64,000 nt of DNA from Ferrimicrobium acidiphilum DSM 19497 (GCF_000949255.1 NZ_JXUW01000001.1:1-64000); one strand, 5' to 3'; positions 8,299-17,263 are shown, numbered from the stretch's first letter. Program-made: numbers and translations. The notes: generated by a model from the sequence alone, not told the origin.

Positions 8299-8976
8299 AT
8301 GACCACCCTGCGAGAGCGGATCGTTGAGCCCATAACGACCAGCTCTCGCACCACGATCGTCTGGGTGCCGCAACCAGCCCAGTTCCACAGGTATGCATGG
8401 CACCCACATTCGCCATCAGCAACTACGTCGGCGTCTACTCATCGTTCCCGCACACGACCTATCCCGGGCGACTCTTCGGCTAGATGGCGATCCGCTCACC
8501 CACAACTGGCGCCATCTGATTATCGGCTGCTAGGCACACAGTTCGACGATCGTCGTCGGGTTAACGCATGGGTTAATCCGCACGAGGCGTTCTCAATGCT
8601 GGAACCAGCGCCGTCTACCAGAATCCAACTCCGGCCGCGTATCTTATCGATAATGACCCTTGGAATCTAGCCCTTAATCTAGCGATAGAACTAAATGGTT
8701 CGATCAACTCGTACCCACCAGCCCTTCAATGGTGCCGATGCCTGCGTCGGTGATCCATTCGCCTCTGGCACTATCTCTGGCACCCAACCCGACCAATTTG
8801 GCCCTCTCGTCGAGCTGCCGAGCACAGCCACCAGACCACTCACACTCGCAGATGGGTCCGAGTACGGGTTTTTAGAAGATGGTGACAGCATCACAATCCG
8901 AGCAAGCGCTCCATCGATGAACGGAGGTCAGCAACATCTTGGTGAGGTGCGCGCTACTACCACAGGCTCGAACTAG
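8299..8976 (+). pseudogene. Decayed fumarylacetoacetase
   Basis: Fumarylacetoacetase (final step of tyrosine/homogentisate breakdown) is recognisable in fragments spread over several frames: a WVPQPAQF start, FAISNYVGVYSS, then PLTHNWRHLIIGC, a stop, and AHSSTIVVG (matching the NWRHLPIGYHGR-STIVVSGT region of the family), and a good C-terminal piece from 8695 with GDPFASGTISG, FGPLVELPS and FLEDGDSITIR. At least one in-frame stop and two or more frameshifts separate these. Spacing between fragments fits a shortened family member. The gene is clearly dead; an open frame from 8197 to 8670 across it is only partly in the right phase. Confidence 0.78.
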
Positions 8977-9031
8977 TCCTGCCTCAGCCCCCGGAAGCCA
9001 TTGGTGAACGTGAGACCTAGGCTAGAGAACC

Positions 9032-9553
9032 ATGGAACGAAGCTCAAGGCTTTTAATCAACACCGGCGAGGGCAAGGGCAAGTCATCGGCAGCCTTTGGC
9101 GTCATGAGCAGAGGATGGGCTCGCGGATGGCGAGTGGTTGTCATCCAGTTCGTCAAGGGGGGCAAGTGGAAGACGGGAGAACGCAAACTCGCCGATCAGC
9201 TCGAGATCGAGTTCCATACCCTCGGAGATGGTTTTACCTGGGAATCTGATGACTTGACCACTACCGCTCATCTCGGCCAAGAAGCCTGGGACCTAGCCAA
9301 AGCCAAGATCGACTCCAACGACTACGATCTCGTCATTCTCGACGAACTCACCTACGCCATCACCTATGGCTGGATCGAGGAGACTACGGTTGTTGAGACT
9401 CTGCGAACACGGCCCGCACGCACCAACATCGTCATCACTGGCCGTGGCGCAACCGAAGGGCTTATTGAGATAGCTGACACCGTGACCGAGATGCGTAAGG
9501 TCAAGCACGCCTACGATCAGGGAATCAAGGCCAAGAAGGGAATCGAGTACTGA
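9032..9553 (+). CDS. cobO: Corrinoid adenosyltransferase (CobO type)
   Basis: Transfers the adenosyl group of ATP to the cobalt of cob(I)yrinic acid a,c-diamide or related corrinoids. The 173-residue length is typical. The family P-loop NTGEGKGKSSAAFG is at residues 10-23, the VVIQFVKGGKWKTGE segment follows, and DLVILDELTYAI carries the Walker B-like acidic residues. The C-terminus ends in the family-like KAKKGIEY. It opens the cobalamin operon and overlaps the next gene by 4 bases. No cobalamin riboswitch is visible in the 55 bases between it and the upstream pseudogene. Confidence 0.93.
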   Translation: MERSSRLLINTGEGKGKSSAAFGVMSRGWARGWRVVVIQFVKGGKWKTGERKLADQLEIEFHTLGDGFTWESDDLTTTAHLGQEAWDLAKAKIDSNDYDLVILDELTYAITYGWIEETTVVETLRTRPARTNIVITGRGATEGLIEIADTVTEMRKVKHAYDQGIKAKKGIEY

Positions 9554-10917
9554 GTACCCGTGGGCTCATTATCGCCGGCACTGCCTCAGGTGTAGGCAAG
9601 ACCTCTGTCACTCTCGGACTCTTAGCTGCCCTCGGCGAACGAGTTCGCATAGGCTCAGCTAAGGTTGGCCCCGACTACATCGATCCGCATCTGCATGCGT
9701 TCGCCACCAAGCGAGCGAGCTACAACCTAGACCCGGTGCTGACTGGACCCTCAGGCGTGAAGGCTAGTCTCGCACGAGCCGCACGCCAGGTGGACCTCGT
9801 AGTAGTCGAGGGGGTTATGGGCCTCTTTGACGGGACGGACCTGCCCAGCGTTGATGGTACGCCTGCCCAGCCATCTCTAGGATCGACAGCACAGGTGGCC
9901 CAACTCACCGGCCTACCAGTCGTTCTGGTTATGGACTGTGCCCATCTTTCGCAGTCTGCCGCAGCCGTTGCGCTTGGCTATCGTTCACTCGATCCCGACG
10001 TCCATGTCGTAGGGATCATTCTCAATCACCTCAAAAGCGCAGCGCACGAAGCATTCGTCCGCGAAGCAATGGCCGCCATCGGCGTCGAAGTACTTGGCGT
10101 CATTCCGCACGGCGGACTGCCTACGCGAGACTCGCGTCATCTCGGACTCTTGACTGCCGAGGAGGCGCCGACTAGTACACGTGAATGGATCACAGCCTTG
10201 GGCTCAGCGATCCGTACCCATCTTGAACTCGAACGCATCATCTCCCTAGCTGAACGTATCGACATCGACGTTGCCGACACCGGAGAAGCAGCAACCGTCG
10301 CCGGGCACCCGATCATCGCCTACTCCAAGGGGCCTGCTGCCAGTTTTATCTATCCTGAAAACCTTGAGCTTCTTCGCGAAGCCGGAGGTGATACCGTCGG
10401 CTTTGATCCACGCTACGATTCAATTCCAGCAGAGGCGGGGCTGATTTGGCTCCACGGCGGATATCCAGAGAACTACCGCGAAGAGATAGCCAGCAACCAA
10501 CCCCTACTTGATACACTCCGTAAATCCGTGGCGATGCAACGACCATTGGTCGCCGAATGTGGCGGACACCTCCTGTTGGGCGACAGACTCGAAGACAGCC
10601 AGATGGCCGGCATTCTCCCCTTTAACTCGACTATCTCACCTCGACTTACGCTTGGTTACCGAAACGCGCGATCTACCACTTCAACATCCCTCCTCCTATC
10701 CGACCGCCGGACAATCCCAGCTCATGAGTTCCATTACGCTACCTCTACACCCCAAGGAGACGGGATAGATCTGCAGACCGCGCGCGCACGATGGAGGGCA
10801 GGTTACGCTAGCTGTTCGCTGCTCTCGTCGTACCTCCATTGGCATCTTGGGGCCGACCCTGGACTCGCCTTCGCTCTAGTGTCGGCAGCCTCGTCTACGG
10901 GCTACTCGTGCGAGTAG
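9550..10917 (+). CDS. cbiA: Cobyrinic acid a,c-diamide synthase
   Basis: Amidates the a and c side chains of cobyrinic acid using glutamine and ATP. The N-terminal P-loop AGTASGVGKTS (residues 9-19) lies upstream of the first ATG/GTG/TTG in this frame, so the gene must begin earlier than the GTG at 9736. The only candidate between the upstream in-frame stop (9496) and the P-loop is CTG at 9550, overlapping the cobO stop as CTGA, with AAGAAGGGA about 10 bases before it. This gives 455 residues, the usual CbiA length. The C-terminal glutaminase domain has the nucleophile Cys337 in ECGGHLLLGD and a His in HEFHYAT. The function is firm; the CTG start is inferred. Confidence 0.9.
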   Translation: MSTRGLIIAGTASGVGKTSVTLGLLAALGERVRIGSAKVGPDYIDPHLHAFATKRASYNLDPVLTGPSGVKASLARAARQVDLVVVEGVMGLFDGTDLPSVDGTPAQPSLGSTAQVAQLTGLPVVLVMDCAHLSQSAAAVALGYRSLDPDVHVVGIILNHLKSAAHEAFVREAMAAIGVEVLGVIPHGGLPTRDSRHLGLLTAEEAPTSTREWITALGSAIRTHLELERIISLAERIDIDVADTGEAATVAGHPIIAYSKGPAASFIYPENLELLREAGGDTVGFDPRYDSIPAEAGLIWLHGGYPENYREEIASNQPLLDTLRKSVAMQRPLVAECGGHLLLGDRLEDSQMAGILPFNSTISPRLTLGYRNARSTTSTSLLLSDRRTIPAHEFHYATSTPQGDGIDLQTARARWRAGYASCSLLSSYLHWHLGADPGLAFALVSAASSTGYSCE

Positions 10918-10926
10918 GATGACCTC

Positions 10927-11748
10927 ATGGAGCACATAAGTTTTGTTGGGGCAGGTCCAGGCGCGCCGGATCTTATCACTCTTCGTGGCCAAGCACGGCT
11001 ACGCGAAGCCGACATCGTCATTTGGGCGTCCTCACTGATCCCAGAGGAGATGTTGGGCTGGACAGATGACAAAGCTGTGCTGATGGACTCTGCAGAGATG
11101 ACTCTCGAGGATGTCTTGCTAGTTTTCGAGAACAATCCTGGGGCCCGAATCGTTCGTCTGCACTCTGGAGATCCGTCAGTCTATGGTGCGATCCAAGAAC
11201 AGATCAGCTGGTGCGAAGCCCATGACCGTCCATTCGAAATTGTGCCTGGAGTCACCTCCATATCGGCAGCCGCCGCCGCTGTAGGCCGTGAACTAACGAT
11301 ACCGGAGGTTGCCCAATCTATAGTAACCACTCGGGTAGCCAGGCGGACCTCGGCATCGATGCCAAAAGGCGAATCGCTCTCCGGCTATGCGCAATTGGGG
11401 GGTACCATCGCCGTTCTGCTATCCGGCGCGCATCCACAACGGATCGTCGATGAGCTCCTCTCTGAGGGATCAAAATTTAGCGCCAGTACGCCAGCAGCCG
11501 TAGTAGTCCGCGCTTCCTGGCCCGATGAGCAGGTGGCACTGACTACCATCGGAGAACTAGTATCAACGATCTCCGATCTCGGTGCGAAAAGAACTCTTTT
11601 AGTGCTGATAGGAGAGGTTCTCACCACGACCGACATACGGCGATCGCACCTTTACTCTCCTAGCTTCTCGCATCGCTTCCGATCGCGATCGGAGCCTGGC
11701 ACCACCTCCGGGCGAGCCAAGCGACGCGCTAATCGAACGGTGCACTGA
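10927..11748 (+). CDS. cbiF: Cobalt-precorrin-4 C11-methyltransferase
   Basis: A 273-residue tetrapyrrole methylase using S-adenosylmethionine to methylate C11 of the corrin ring. Family features: VGAGPGAPDLITLRG at the N-terminus, RLHSGDPSVYGAIQEQ in the SAM/substrate cleft, and IVPGVTSISAAAAAVG. The basic, Arg-rich C-terminal tail (from about residue 245) is longer than usual. ATG start 9 bases after cbiA; the next gene starts one base after its stop, so it is within the same operon. Confidence 0.93.
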   Translation: MEHISFVGAGPGAPDLITLRGQARLREADIVIWASSLIPEEMLGWTDDKAVLMDSAEMTLEDVLLVFENNPGARIVRLHSGDPSVYGAIQEQISWCEAHDRPFEIVPGVTSISAAAAAVGRELTIPEVAQSIVTTRVARRTSASMPKGESLSGYAQLGGTIAVLLSGAHPQRIVDELLSEGSKFSASTPAAVVVRASWPDEQVALTTIGELVSTISDLGAKRTLLVLIGEVLTTTDIRRSHLYSPSFSHRFRSRSEPGTTSGRAKRRANRTVH

Positions 11749-11749
11749 C

Positions 11750-12808
11750 GTGACCGAACGACTACGTTCGGGGTATACCACCGGCGCCTGCGCTGCTGGT
11801 GCTGCTAAAGCTGCGATCATCGGTCACATCAATGGTCAAATGCCAGAATCTGTCGAGATCACCCTTCCCAAGGGTCAACGGGTTGTCTTCCCGGTCTGCC
11901 AAGACGAACTTGGACGGGCGGTGGTGATCAAAGACGCTGGTGATGACCCAGACTGCACCGACGGAGCTCATGTCACGGCGTCCGTAAGTCTGATCGACGG
12001 CGACGAGGTTCGCATCTCCGGCGGAGAGGGGGTAGGCGTCGTCACGAAAGCGGGGCTCGGCCTTACTGTAGGCCATGCTGCGATCAACCCGGTTCCTCGC
12101 CGGATGATCACCGATGCTATTCGCGAGGTGACTGACCACGGAGTTGAGGTCATCATCTCAGTCCCCGGCGGAGAGGAGATGGCACGAGCTACCACAAACG
12201 ATCGTCTTGGGATCCTCGGAGGTATCTCCATTCTTGGTACAACTGGGATCGTCAAGCCGTTCTCCACCGCCGCCTACCGCGCCAGCATTGTTCAACAGAT
12301 CGATGTTGCCGCCGCCAACGGGCAACGCCATCTCGTTCTCGTCACCGGCTCTCGCACCGAAACTGCCGCAATCGGGCTCTTTCCCAACCTCGACCCAGTC
12401 GCCATTGTGGAGGTGGGAGACTACACCGGGGTCGCAATCAAACGCGCCGCGTCACATCAGCCTGATGTCATCACCTGGATAGGCATGGTCGGAAAGGTAG
12501 CCAAACTAGCGCAAGGACTCCTGATGACCCATTTTCATCGAGCTAACGTCGACACCGAACTTCTTGCCGACGTTGCCCGCTCGGTTGGATCTAACGAGAG
12601 CCTGGTGCTTGAGGCTACAGCCACCACCACTGCTCGCCACTTCTACGAGAGCTGCCGGAGCGAAGGAGATCTACGCCCCCTAGTTGAGTTGACGCGCCTG
12701 GCTACCACCACCTGTTTTGAGGCGGTGGGGCATAGGGTACCTGTAGAGGTTTTCATGGTCGACTTTGATTCACTCCAGGTAATCGCCGACCATAGACTGA
12801 CACCGTGA
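11750..12808 (+). CDS. cbiD: Cobalt-precorrin-5B C1-methyltransferase
   Basis: CbiD methylates C1 in the oxygen-independent (early cobalt insertion) cobalamin route and marks this as the anaerobic-type pathway. The 352-residue protein begins with the diagnostic RSGYTTGACAAGAAKAA and contains EVIISVPGGEEMA, LGILGGISILGTTGIV and VLVTGSRTE. GTG start one base after the cbiF stop; its last 4 bases overlap the next gene. Confidence 0.94.
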   Translation: MTERLRSGYTTGACAAGAAKAAIIGHINGQMPESVEITLPKGQRVVFPVCQDELGRAVVIKDAGDDPDCTDGAHVTASVSLIDGDEVRISGGEGVGVVTKAGLGLTVGHAAINPVPRRMITDAIREVTDHGVEVIISVPGGEEMARATTNDRLGILGGISILGTTGIVKPFSTAAYRASIVQQIDVAAANGQRHLVLVTGSRTETAAIGLFPNLDPVAIVEVGDYTGVAIKRAASHQPDVITWIGMVGKVAKLAQGLLMTHFHRANVDTELLADVARSVGSNESLVLEATATTTARHFYESCRSEGDLRPLVELTRLATTTCFEAVGHRVPVEVFMVDFDSLQVIADHRLTP

Positions 12809-14007
12809 TCACAATTATCGGCTGGCTAGGCAACCGCGAGGAGTCGCTGACTGGCGAACAGCTCCTAGCCCTTGCCAAATCTCGCACCATCTTCGCGCGG
12901 CCACAGCTTCACGACACACTCCACAGACTATCTCCGTCATCGAACATCATAGATTTCCGCTCTCCATTTCGCACGACAATCGATGTCATCGGAGCGTACG
13001 AAGAGGACTGCACCGTCATCGCCAGCGGAGATCCGAACTTCTTTGGAATCACCAAGACACTCCTGCGTGCACACCCAGATCGCAACTTCCAAGTCCTGCC
13101 AGCTCCGAGCTCGATAGCCATCTTGGCCGCTCGACTTGGACGCCCATGGGATGATCTAAGCGTTATCTCTCTCGTAGGGAGAGACAGTGACGCAGCCTTC
13201 CTCCGGGCTCGACTCCGACTCGCCGAGCGCCAAGCCGGGGCGGTCGCTCTCCTTGTACCTCCAAACACCTCGATCACTGGCCTCGTTGAGCATTTGGCAA
13301 ACCTTCACAATGAGGTCAGAATCGTCGTCGCCACCGACCTTTCAACCGCCGAGGAGTCGATTACCTCAATGAGGCTAGACGAAGCGACCAGCTGGAGGTC
13401 ATCATCGCCAGCGGTGGTATTAGTAGAGGTCGGCACGATACCAACCTCGCCGACCATCGACTTCAATAGACACTCGGCCAGCCTCTTCCGCGATGGCCAA
13501 CTCTTAACCGACGGTACTAACTTCACCAAGCTCGAGCTGAGAATGTCGGCAATTGCCCGTCTCAATCCAGACCAGCTGCCGCTCGGGGCCCGAGTCATGG
13601 AGGTTGGAGCGGGTAGTGGCATGATTGGGCTCACTCTCTTGTATCTTCGCCCCGACATCGAACTAACTCAACTCGAACCCCGACACGAGAGAGCAACCAT
13701 GGCTCGTGCCAACGCGGAGACGCTAGGCTATCGAACCACAGTGTCCGAGCAGCCAGTAGAAACTATCTCAACGAACTTTGACGCCGCCATCGTCGGTGGA
13801 GGCGGACTTTCAGCGTTGACTCATACCCTAGATCTAATTGATCCGTCAGCGCCAGTGGTCGCGACCTACGCTGACCTCAGTCGTGCAGCATCCGCAGAGC
13901 GGCTGTTAGGCAATCTCTCTCTAATTCAGGTAGCCCACGGGAGATCCCTTGGTGGAGATGGGGTCCGGTTGGTTCCACAAACCCCGATCTACCTCGTGTG
14001 GCGTTAA
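12805..14007 (+). CDS. cbiET: CbiE-CbiT fusion, precorrin-6Y/7 methyltransferase and decarboxylase
   Basis: Two enzymes in one 400-residue chain (the CobL arrangement). Residues 1 to about 200 form a CbiE tetrapyrrole methylase that modifies C5, with ASGDPNFFGITKTLL and VLPAPSSIAILAARLG. Residues from about 225 form a CbiT class I SAM methyltransferase that methylates C15 and removes the C12 acetate carboxyl; ELRMSAIARLN is followed by the SAM-binding GARVMEVGAGSGMIGL. GTG start overlapping cbiD by 4 bases (GTGA). Confidence 0.92.
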   Translation: MITIIGWLGNREESLTGEQLLALAKSRTIFARPQLHDTLHRLSPSSNIIDFRSPFRTTIDVIGAYEEDCTVIASGDPNFFGITKTLLRAHPDRNFQVLPAPSSIAILAARLGRPWDDLSVISLVGRDSDAAFLRARLRLAERQAGAVALLVPPNTSITGLVEHLANLHNEVRIVVATDLSTAEESITSMRLDEATSWRSSSPAVVLVEVGTIPTSPTIDFNRHSASLFRDGQLLTDGTNFTKLELRMSAIARLNPDQLPLGARVMEVGAGSGMIGLTLLYLRPDIELTQLEPRHERATMARANAETLGYRTTVSEQPVETISTNFDAAIVGGGGLSALTHTLDLIDPSAPVVATYADLSRAASAERLLGNLSLIQVAHGRSLGGDGVRLVPQTPIYLVWR

Positions 14008-15683
14008 TGACATCCACTCAGTTCACAAACGGCATCGTGCTGTCTTTAGCTACACCACCATATGGTCTCGCAGCCCAGCTCGGCTTTCGCGAGATCGCTT
14101 TTGCCAAGTTCGGAGATCTAGTTGACGCCCTGACTCACCATCGGGCGGTGGTCATTATTGCCGCCTACCCCATCGTGGTGCGAGCACTTGCCCAAACTCT
14201 TTCAACTAAGGGTGATGATCCCGCAGTCGTCGCCATCGACGAGAGCACCAGCTTTGTAACCGTCCTTGCCGGCGCCCATCACGGAGGTGAGCCACTAGCG
14301 CGACAGGTGGCAGATTACCTTGGCGCGACACCGGTAATCACCACCGCCTCCTCGGCACTAGACACAATCGCACTCGATCAGACACCGCAGCTCTGTTTTG
14401 GACAGATGAACGCTGGCATACAGGCGCGAGTTAACCGCGGAGATGGGATCTCCCTCGTCAACCCCACCGATCTTGTCCTCTCCGACGCCATCATGAATTT
14501 GGTTCATGATGGCTCGAGTCCCGTCAAACTCGTGATCAGCGATCGCCTCGCCGATGAGCAGCTAGGTGATGTACGGGGCAGCGTAAAGACGCTGACGATT
14601 GGAGTTGGCTGCTCAAGCGATGCTACTGCTGATGAAGTCAACGAACTCATCAACACGGTAGTTCATTCTGCCGGCCTCGATATCGCAGCGATCGACCGCA
14701 TCGCGACCATCGACCGACGACTTGATCATCCGGCCCTGCGCGGTCTTCATCGTGAACTCGTCGGTTATGGTGCGGCACAGCTGGATGTTATGACGACCCC
14801 GAGCCCATCGACGATCGTACATCAATCAGTCGGTACCCATTCGGTCGCTGAAGCCGCAGCTCTCCTAGCAAGTGGAGAAGGGGGAAGCCTCATCGTCAAC
14901 AAGGTGAAGACTGCTCGGGTAACGGTTGCTATCGCACGTCGGAGATCACTGCGCGGATCATTAGCGGTTGTTGGTATTGGACCAGGATCTTTAGATCTGC
15001 TCACGCCCAGGGCATTTGCGGCGTTGCGCTCGGCGCAGTATGTGATTGGCTTTAGCCGTTACCTCGATCTCATAGAACCAATAATTGAACGGGGTCAAGA
15101 GCTGCACCGCTATCCGATTGGTCAAGAGATTGAACGCGTCGCTGAATCTCTTGCCTTGGCGGCAAGGGGTAACCATGTCGCCCTAGTCACCTCAGGAGAT
15201 CCCGCAGTCTATGCGATGGCCCAACTCGTCGTAGAGCGACTTAGCCCAGACGTTGCCATCCGCGTCATACCCGGTGTGACTGCCGCTTACGCGGCGTCAT
15301 CCACCGCCGGTGCGATCGTCGGTCACGACCACGCGATGATCTCACTTTCGGACTTGCTCACCCCGTGGAGCATCATCGAAAACCGTATTGCTGCCGCCGC
15401 TGAGGCTGACTTCGTAATAGCGTTCTACAATCCACGCTCGAAGCAAAGGAGTTGGCAACTGGAAAAGGCTCTGGCGCTCATTGGCGAGCACCGACGACCC
15501 ACTACACCCGTCCTTATAGCCTCTAGAGTCGAACGCGCCGGTGCCCGAGTCACGGTAACCACGCTTGAGGACCTAGATCCAGAATCCGTCGACATGGAGA
15601 CGATCGTGATCGTCGGCGCCACCACTACAGCCCTACGTCATGGCTATCTCTACACCCCGCGTGGATACCAAGGCACCCCATGA
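14007..15683 (+). CDS. cbiGH: CbiG-CbiH fusion, precorrin-5A hydrolase and precorrin-3B C17-methyltransferase
   Basis: A 558-residue fusion. The N-terminal part (to about residue 315) is CbiG, which opens the lactone of cobalt-precorrin-5A: it contains VAIDESTSFVTVLAGAHHGG and the C-terminal domain ending SLIVNKVKTARVTVAIARR. The C-terminal part is CbiH/CobJ, the ring-contracting C17 methylase: VVGIGPGSLDLLTPRA, LVTSGDPAVYAMA, VIPGVTAAYAASSTAGA and FVIAFYNPRS. The ATG at 14007 overlaps the cbiET stop by one base (TAATG); a GTG at 13998 in the same frame is possible. No Fe-S domain is fused to CbiH, but a ferredoxin gene follows directly. Confidence 0.92.
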   Translation: MTSTQFTNGIVLSLATPPYGLAAQLGFREIAFAKFGDLVDALTHHRAVVIIAAYPIVVRALAQTLSTKGDDPAVVAIDESTSFVTVLAGAHHGGEPLARQVADYLGATPVITTASSALDTIALDQTPQLCFGQMNAGIQARVNRGDGISLVNPTDLVLSDAIMNLVHDGSSPVKLVISDRLADEQLGDVRGSVKTLTIGVGCSSDATADEVNELINTVVHSAGLDIAAIDRIATIDRRLDHPALRGLHRELVGYGAAQLDVMTTPSPSTIVHQSVGTHSVAEAAALLASGEGGSLIVNKVKTARVTVAIARRRSLRGSLAVVGIGPGSLDLLTPRAFAALRSAQYVIGFSRYLDLIEPIIERGQELHRYPIGQEIERVAESLALAARGNHVALVTSGDPAVYAMAQLVVERLSPDVAIRVIPGVTAAYAASSTAGAIVGHDHAMISLSDLLTPWSIIENRIAAAAEADFVIAFYNPRSKQRSWQLEKALALIGEHRRPTTPVLIASRVERAGARVTVTTLEDLDPESVDMETIVIVGATTTALRHGYLYTPRGYQGTP

Positions 15684-15883
15684 TTACGATCACTAACGCC
15701 TGCACCGGCTGTGGTGCATGCATCGCCACCTGCCCAACACACGCGCTCAGACCTCATACCGGCACCCCGGCTTGGTTGGCCTCACGTTGCGGCGAGCACC
15801 GCGACTGCGTAGAGATCTGCCCAGTCGGCGCTATCAGATGGAGTCCTATTCCCGTCCACCAGCCAGGTCTAGGTGCACATTGA
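15680..15883 (+). CDS. Small dicluster-type ferredoxin in the cobalamin operon
   Basis: A 67-residue ferredoxin. The first motif is a canonical CTGCGACIATCP for a [4Fe-4S] cluster. The second is CGEHRDCVEICP, in which spacing differs from CxxCxxCxxxCP and one usual cysteine is absent, so the second cluster may be atypical or share ligands. It overlaps cbiGH (ATGA) and cbiC (TTGA), so it is made with the corrin enzymes. It could donate electrons to a reduction step, for example precorrin-6A reduction or cobalt reduction; that is inference. Confidence 0.82.
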   Translation: MITITNACTGCGACIATCPTHALRPHTGTPAWLASRCGEHRDCVEICPVGAIRWSPIPVHQPGLGAH

Positions 15884-16476
15884 CCACCTCATCAATCGAG
15901 TTAGAGAGTTTTGCACGGATTCAAAGAGAGGTGAGCTTCGCGCATCTTGGTCGTCAGGCCGCCGAGATCGCAGCTCGCATCATCCACGCGACCGGAGACA
16001 TCGAACTCATCGACGATCTAATCATAAACGAGGATGCCATTGAGCGAATTATCTGGGGACTAGACCATCAGGTACCGATCATCGTCGATGTCCGCATGGT
16101 TGGGGCTGGTGTAACCAAGCTCGCCCCACTGATCGCGATCGATGCCGTGCAGACTCCTCGCGACCCAAACGAAACCCGATCTCATAACGGTATGGCGGCG
16201 CTGCTTGATGCGACCGCAGGACGCGCGCCGATCATCGTCGTTGGCTCAGCGCCGACGGCACTGAGAGCAGTCCTGGAGTACACCGGCGAACATCCACTCG
16301 CCGTAATCGGCATGCCGGTTGGATTCGTGGACGCGCTGGAGTCCAAACAAGCGCTCGCGCACTCCGGACTCGCCCATATCACCAACTCGTCCAGGCGCGG
16401 AGGATCGCCGATGGCAGCGGCGACACTCAACGCGCTGCTGCTGCTATCCAAAGGAGAATACCGTCTTGACTACTAG
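15880..16476 (+). CDS. cbiC: Cobalt-precorrin-8 methylmutase
   Basis: Moves the methyl group from C11 to C12 to give cobyrinic acid. The 198-residue reading starts at TTG 15880, overlapping the ferredoxin stop as TTGA; the longer open frame upstream is antiphase to the ferredoxin and Arg-rich. Family motifs: RIIHATGDIELID (substrate-binding His), VDVRMVGAGV, NGMAALLDA, VGSAPTALRAVLE and GMPVGFVDALESK. The next gene starts 11 bases before its stop. Confidence 0.9.
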   Translation: MTTSSIELESFARIQREVSFAHLGRQAAEIAARIIHATGDIELIDDLIINEDAIERIIWGLDHQVPIIVDVRMVGAGVTKLAPLIAIDAVQTPRDPNETRSHNGMAALLDATAGRAPIIVVGSAPTALRAVLEYTGEHPLAVIGMPVGFVDALESKQALAHSGLAHITNSSRRGGSPMAAATLNALLLLSKGEYRLDY

Positions 16477-17263
16477 TGGACTCATGTTCATGGGGCATGG
16501 CACAACATCGCTAAGAGGGCAAGCCCAATTCTTTGAACTAGTCGCTCTTGCAGAACAGCGATTCGATGGACCCGTTCGCGGAGGCTTCATTGAACTTGCA
16601 CAACCATCGATGTATGCCGCCATCGATGAGCTCGCCGCGCAAGGAGTCGATGAACTCATCATCGCTCCTGTTGTCCTGCTGCCAGCAGGACACCTCAAAG
16701 ACGACGCAGCTCAACTGACCATCTATGCACGCGATCGTTGGCCCGAGCTCACCGTTCGCTTGGCGAGTGATCTCGGAACTGCCACTGAACTCTTAGACTG
16801 CTTCAACCAGCGGATCGAAGCTCTCGATACACCAGCAGATGCCATCCTCGTCGTCGGTCGTGGATCGAGCGACCCTAGTGCCAACGCCGAGCTTCACGCA
16901 ATCACGCGGCTGATCGCAGAACGGCGAGGCTTCCCCACCACCAATACCGCCTTTGTGTCTTTAGCCCCGCCTGATGTCGTCAGTGGCCTCACGACTTTGG
17001 CTCAACTTGGAGCACAATCGATAGTAGTTGCGCCCTATTTTCTCTTTCATGGCGTCCTGCTTGATCGAATCGAGGATCAGGCACGAACATGGGCGAGTGC
17101 CCATCAAAGCACCGTCGTCATCAGCGATGAGCTCGGCCCTGACCCTCTCGTCCTCGACACGCTATGGCTGCGTATTCAAGAGGCACAAGGAGACAAGGTC
17201 CGTACGAACTGCGACACCTGCCTCTATCGCACACGAGAAGCAATCAAGCTTCGCATCATATGA
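16466..17263 (+). CDS. cbiX: Sirohydrochlorin cobaltochelatase
   Basis: Inserts Co2+ into sirohydrochlorin, the entry step of the anaerobic pathway. A 265-residue long-form CbiX with two chelatase halves: LMFMGHGTTSLRG with the metal-binding His and GGFIELAQPS, APVVLLPAGHLKDD; then VVGRGSSDPSANAE, TAFVSLAPPDV and VVAPYFLFHGVLLDRI. TTG start at 16466 with AAGGAG 9 bases upstream. The C-terminus has CDTC; some CbiX proteins bind a [4Fe-4S] cluster through an MxCxxC, so this may be a reduced version. Last clear gene of the operon. Confidence 0.92.
   Translation: MTTSGLMFMGHGTTSLRGQAQFFELVALAEQRFDGPVRGGFIELAQPSMYAAIDELAAQGVDELIIAPVVLLPAGHLKDDAAQLTIYARDRWPELTVRLASDLGTATELLDCFNQRIEALDTPADAILVVGRGSSDPSANAELHAITRLIAERRGFPTTNTAFVSLAPPDVVSGLTTLAQLGAQSIVVAPYFLFHGVLLDRIEDQARTWASAHQSTVVISDELGPDPLVLDTLWLRIQEAQGDKVRTNCDTCLYRTREAIKLRII

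Noticed and set aside
8197-8670. A 157-codon plus-strand frame as a gene
   Set aside because: Most of it is out of phase with the fumarylacetoacetase fragments recognisable in the other frames; it is a chance frame across a pseudogene.
8977-9031. Cobalamin riboswitch before cobO
   Set aside because: The gap is only 55 bases and shows no B12-box-like sequence; the decayed gene upstream leaves no room.
15718-15879. Long N-terminal extension of cbiC
   Set aside because: It is the Arg-rich alternative frame of the ferredoxin gene; the TTG at 15880 overlapping the ferredoxin stop gives the normal CbiC length.
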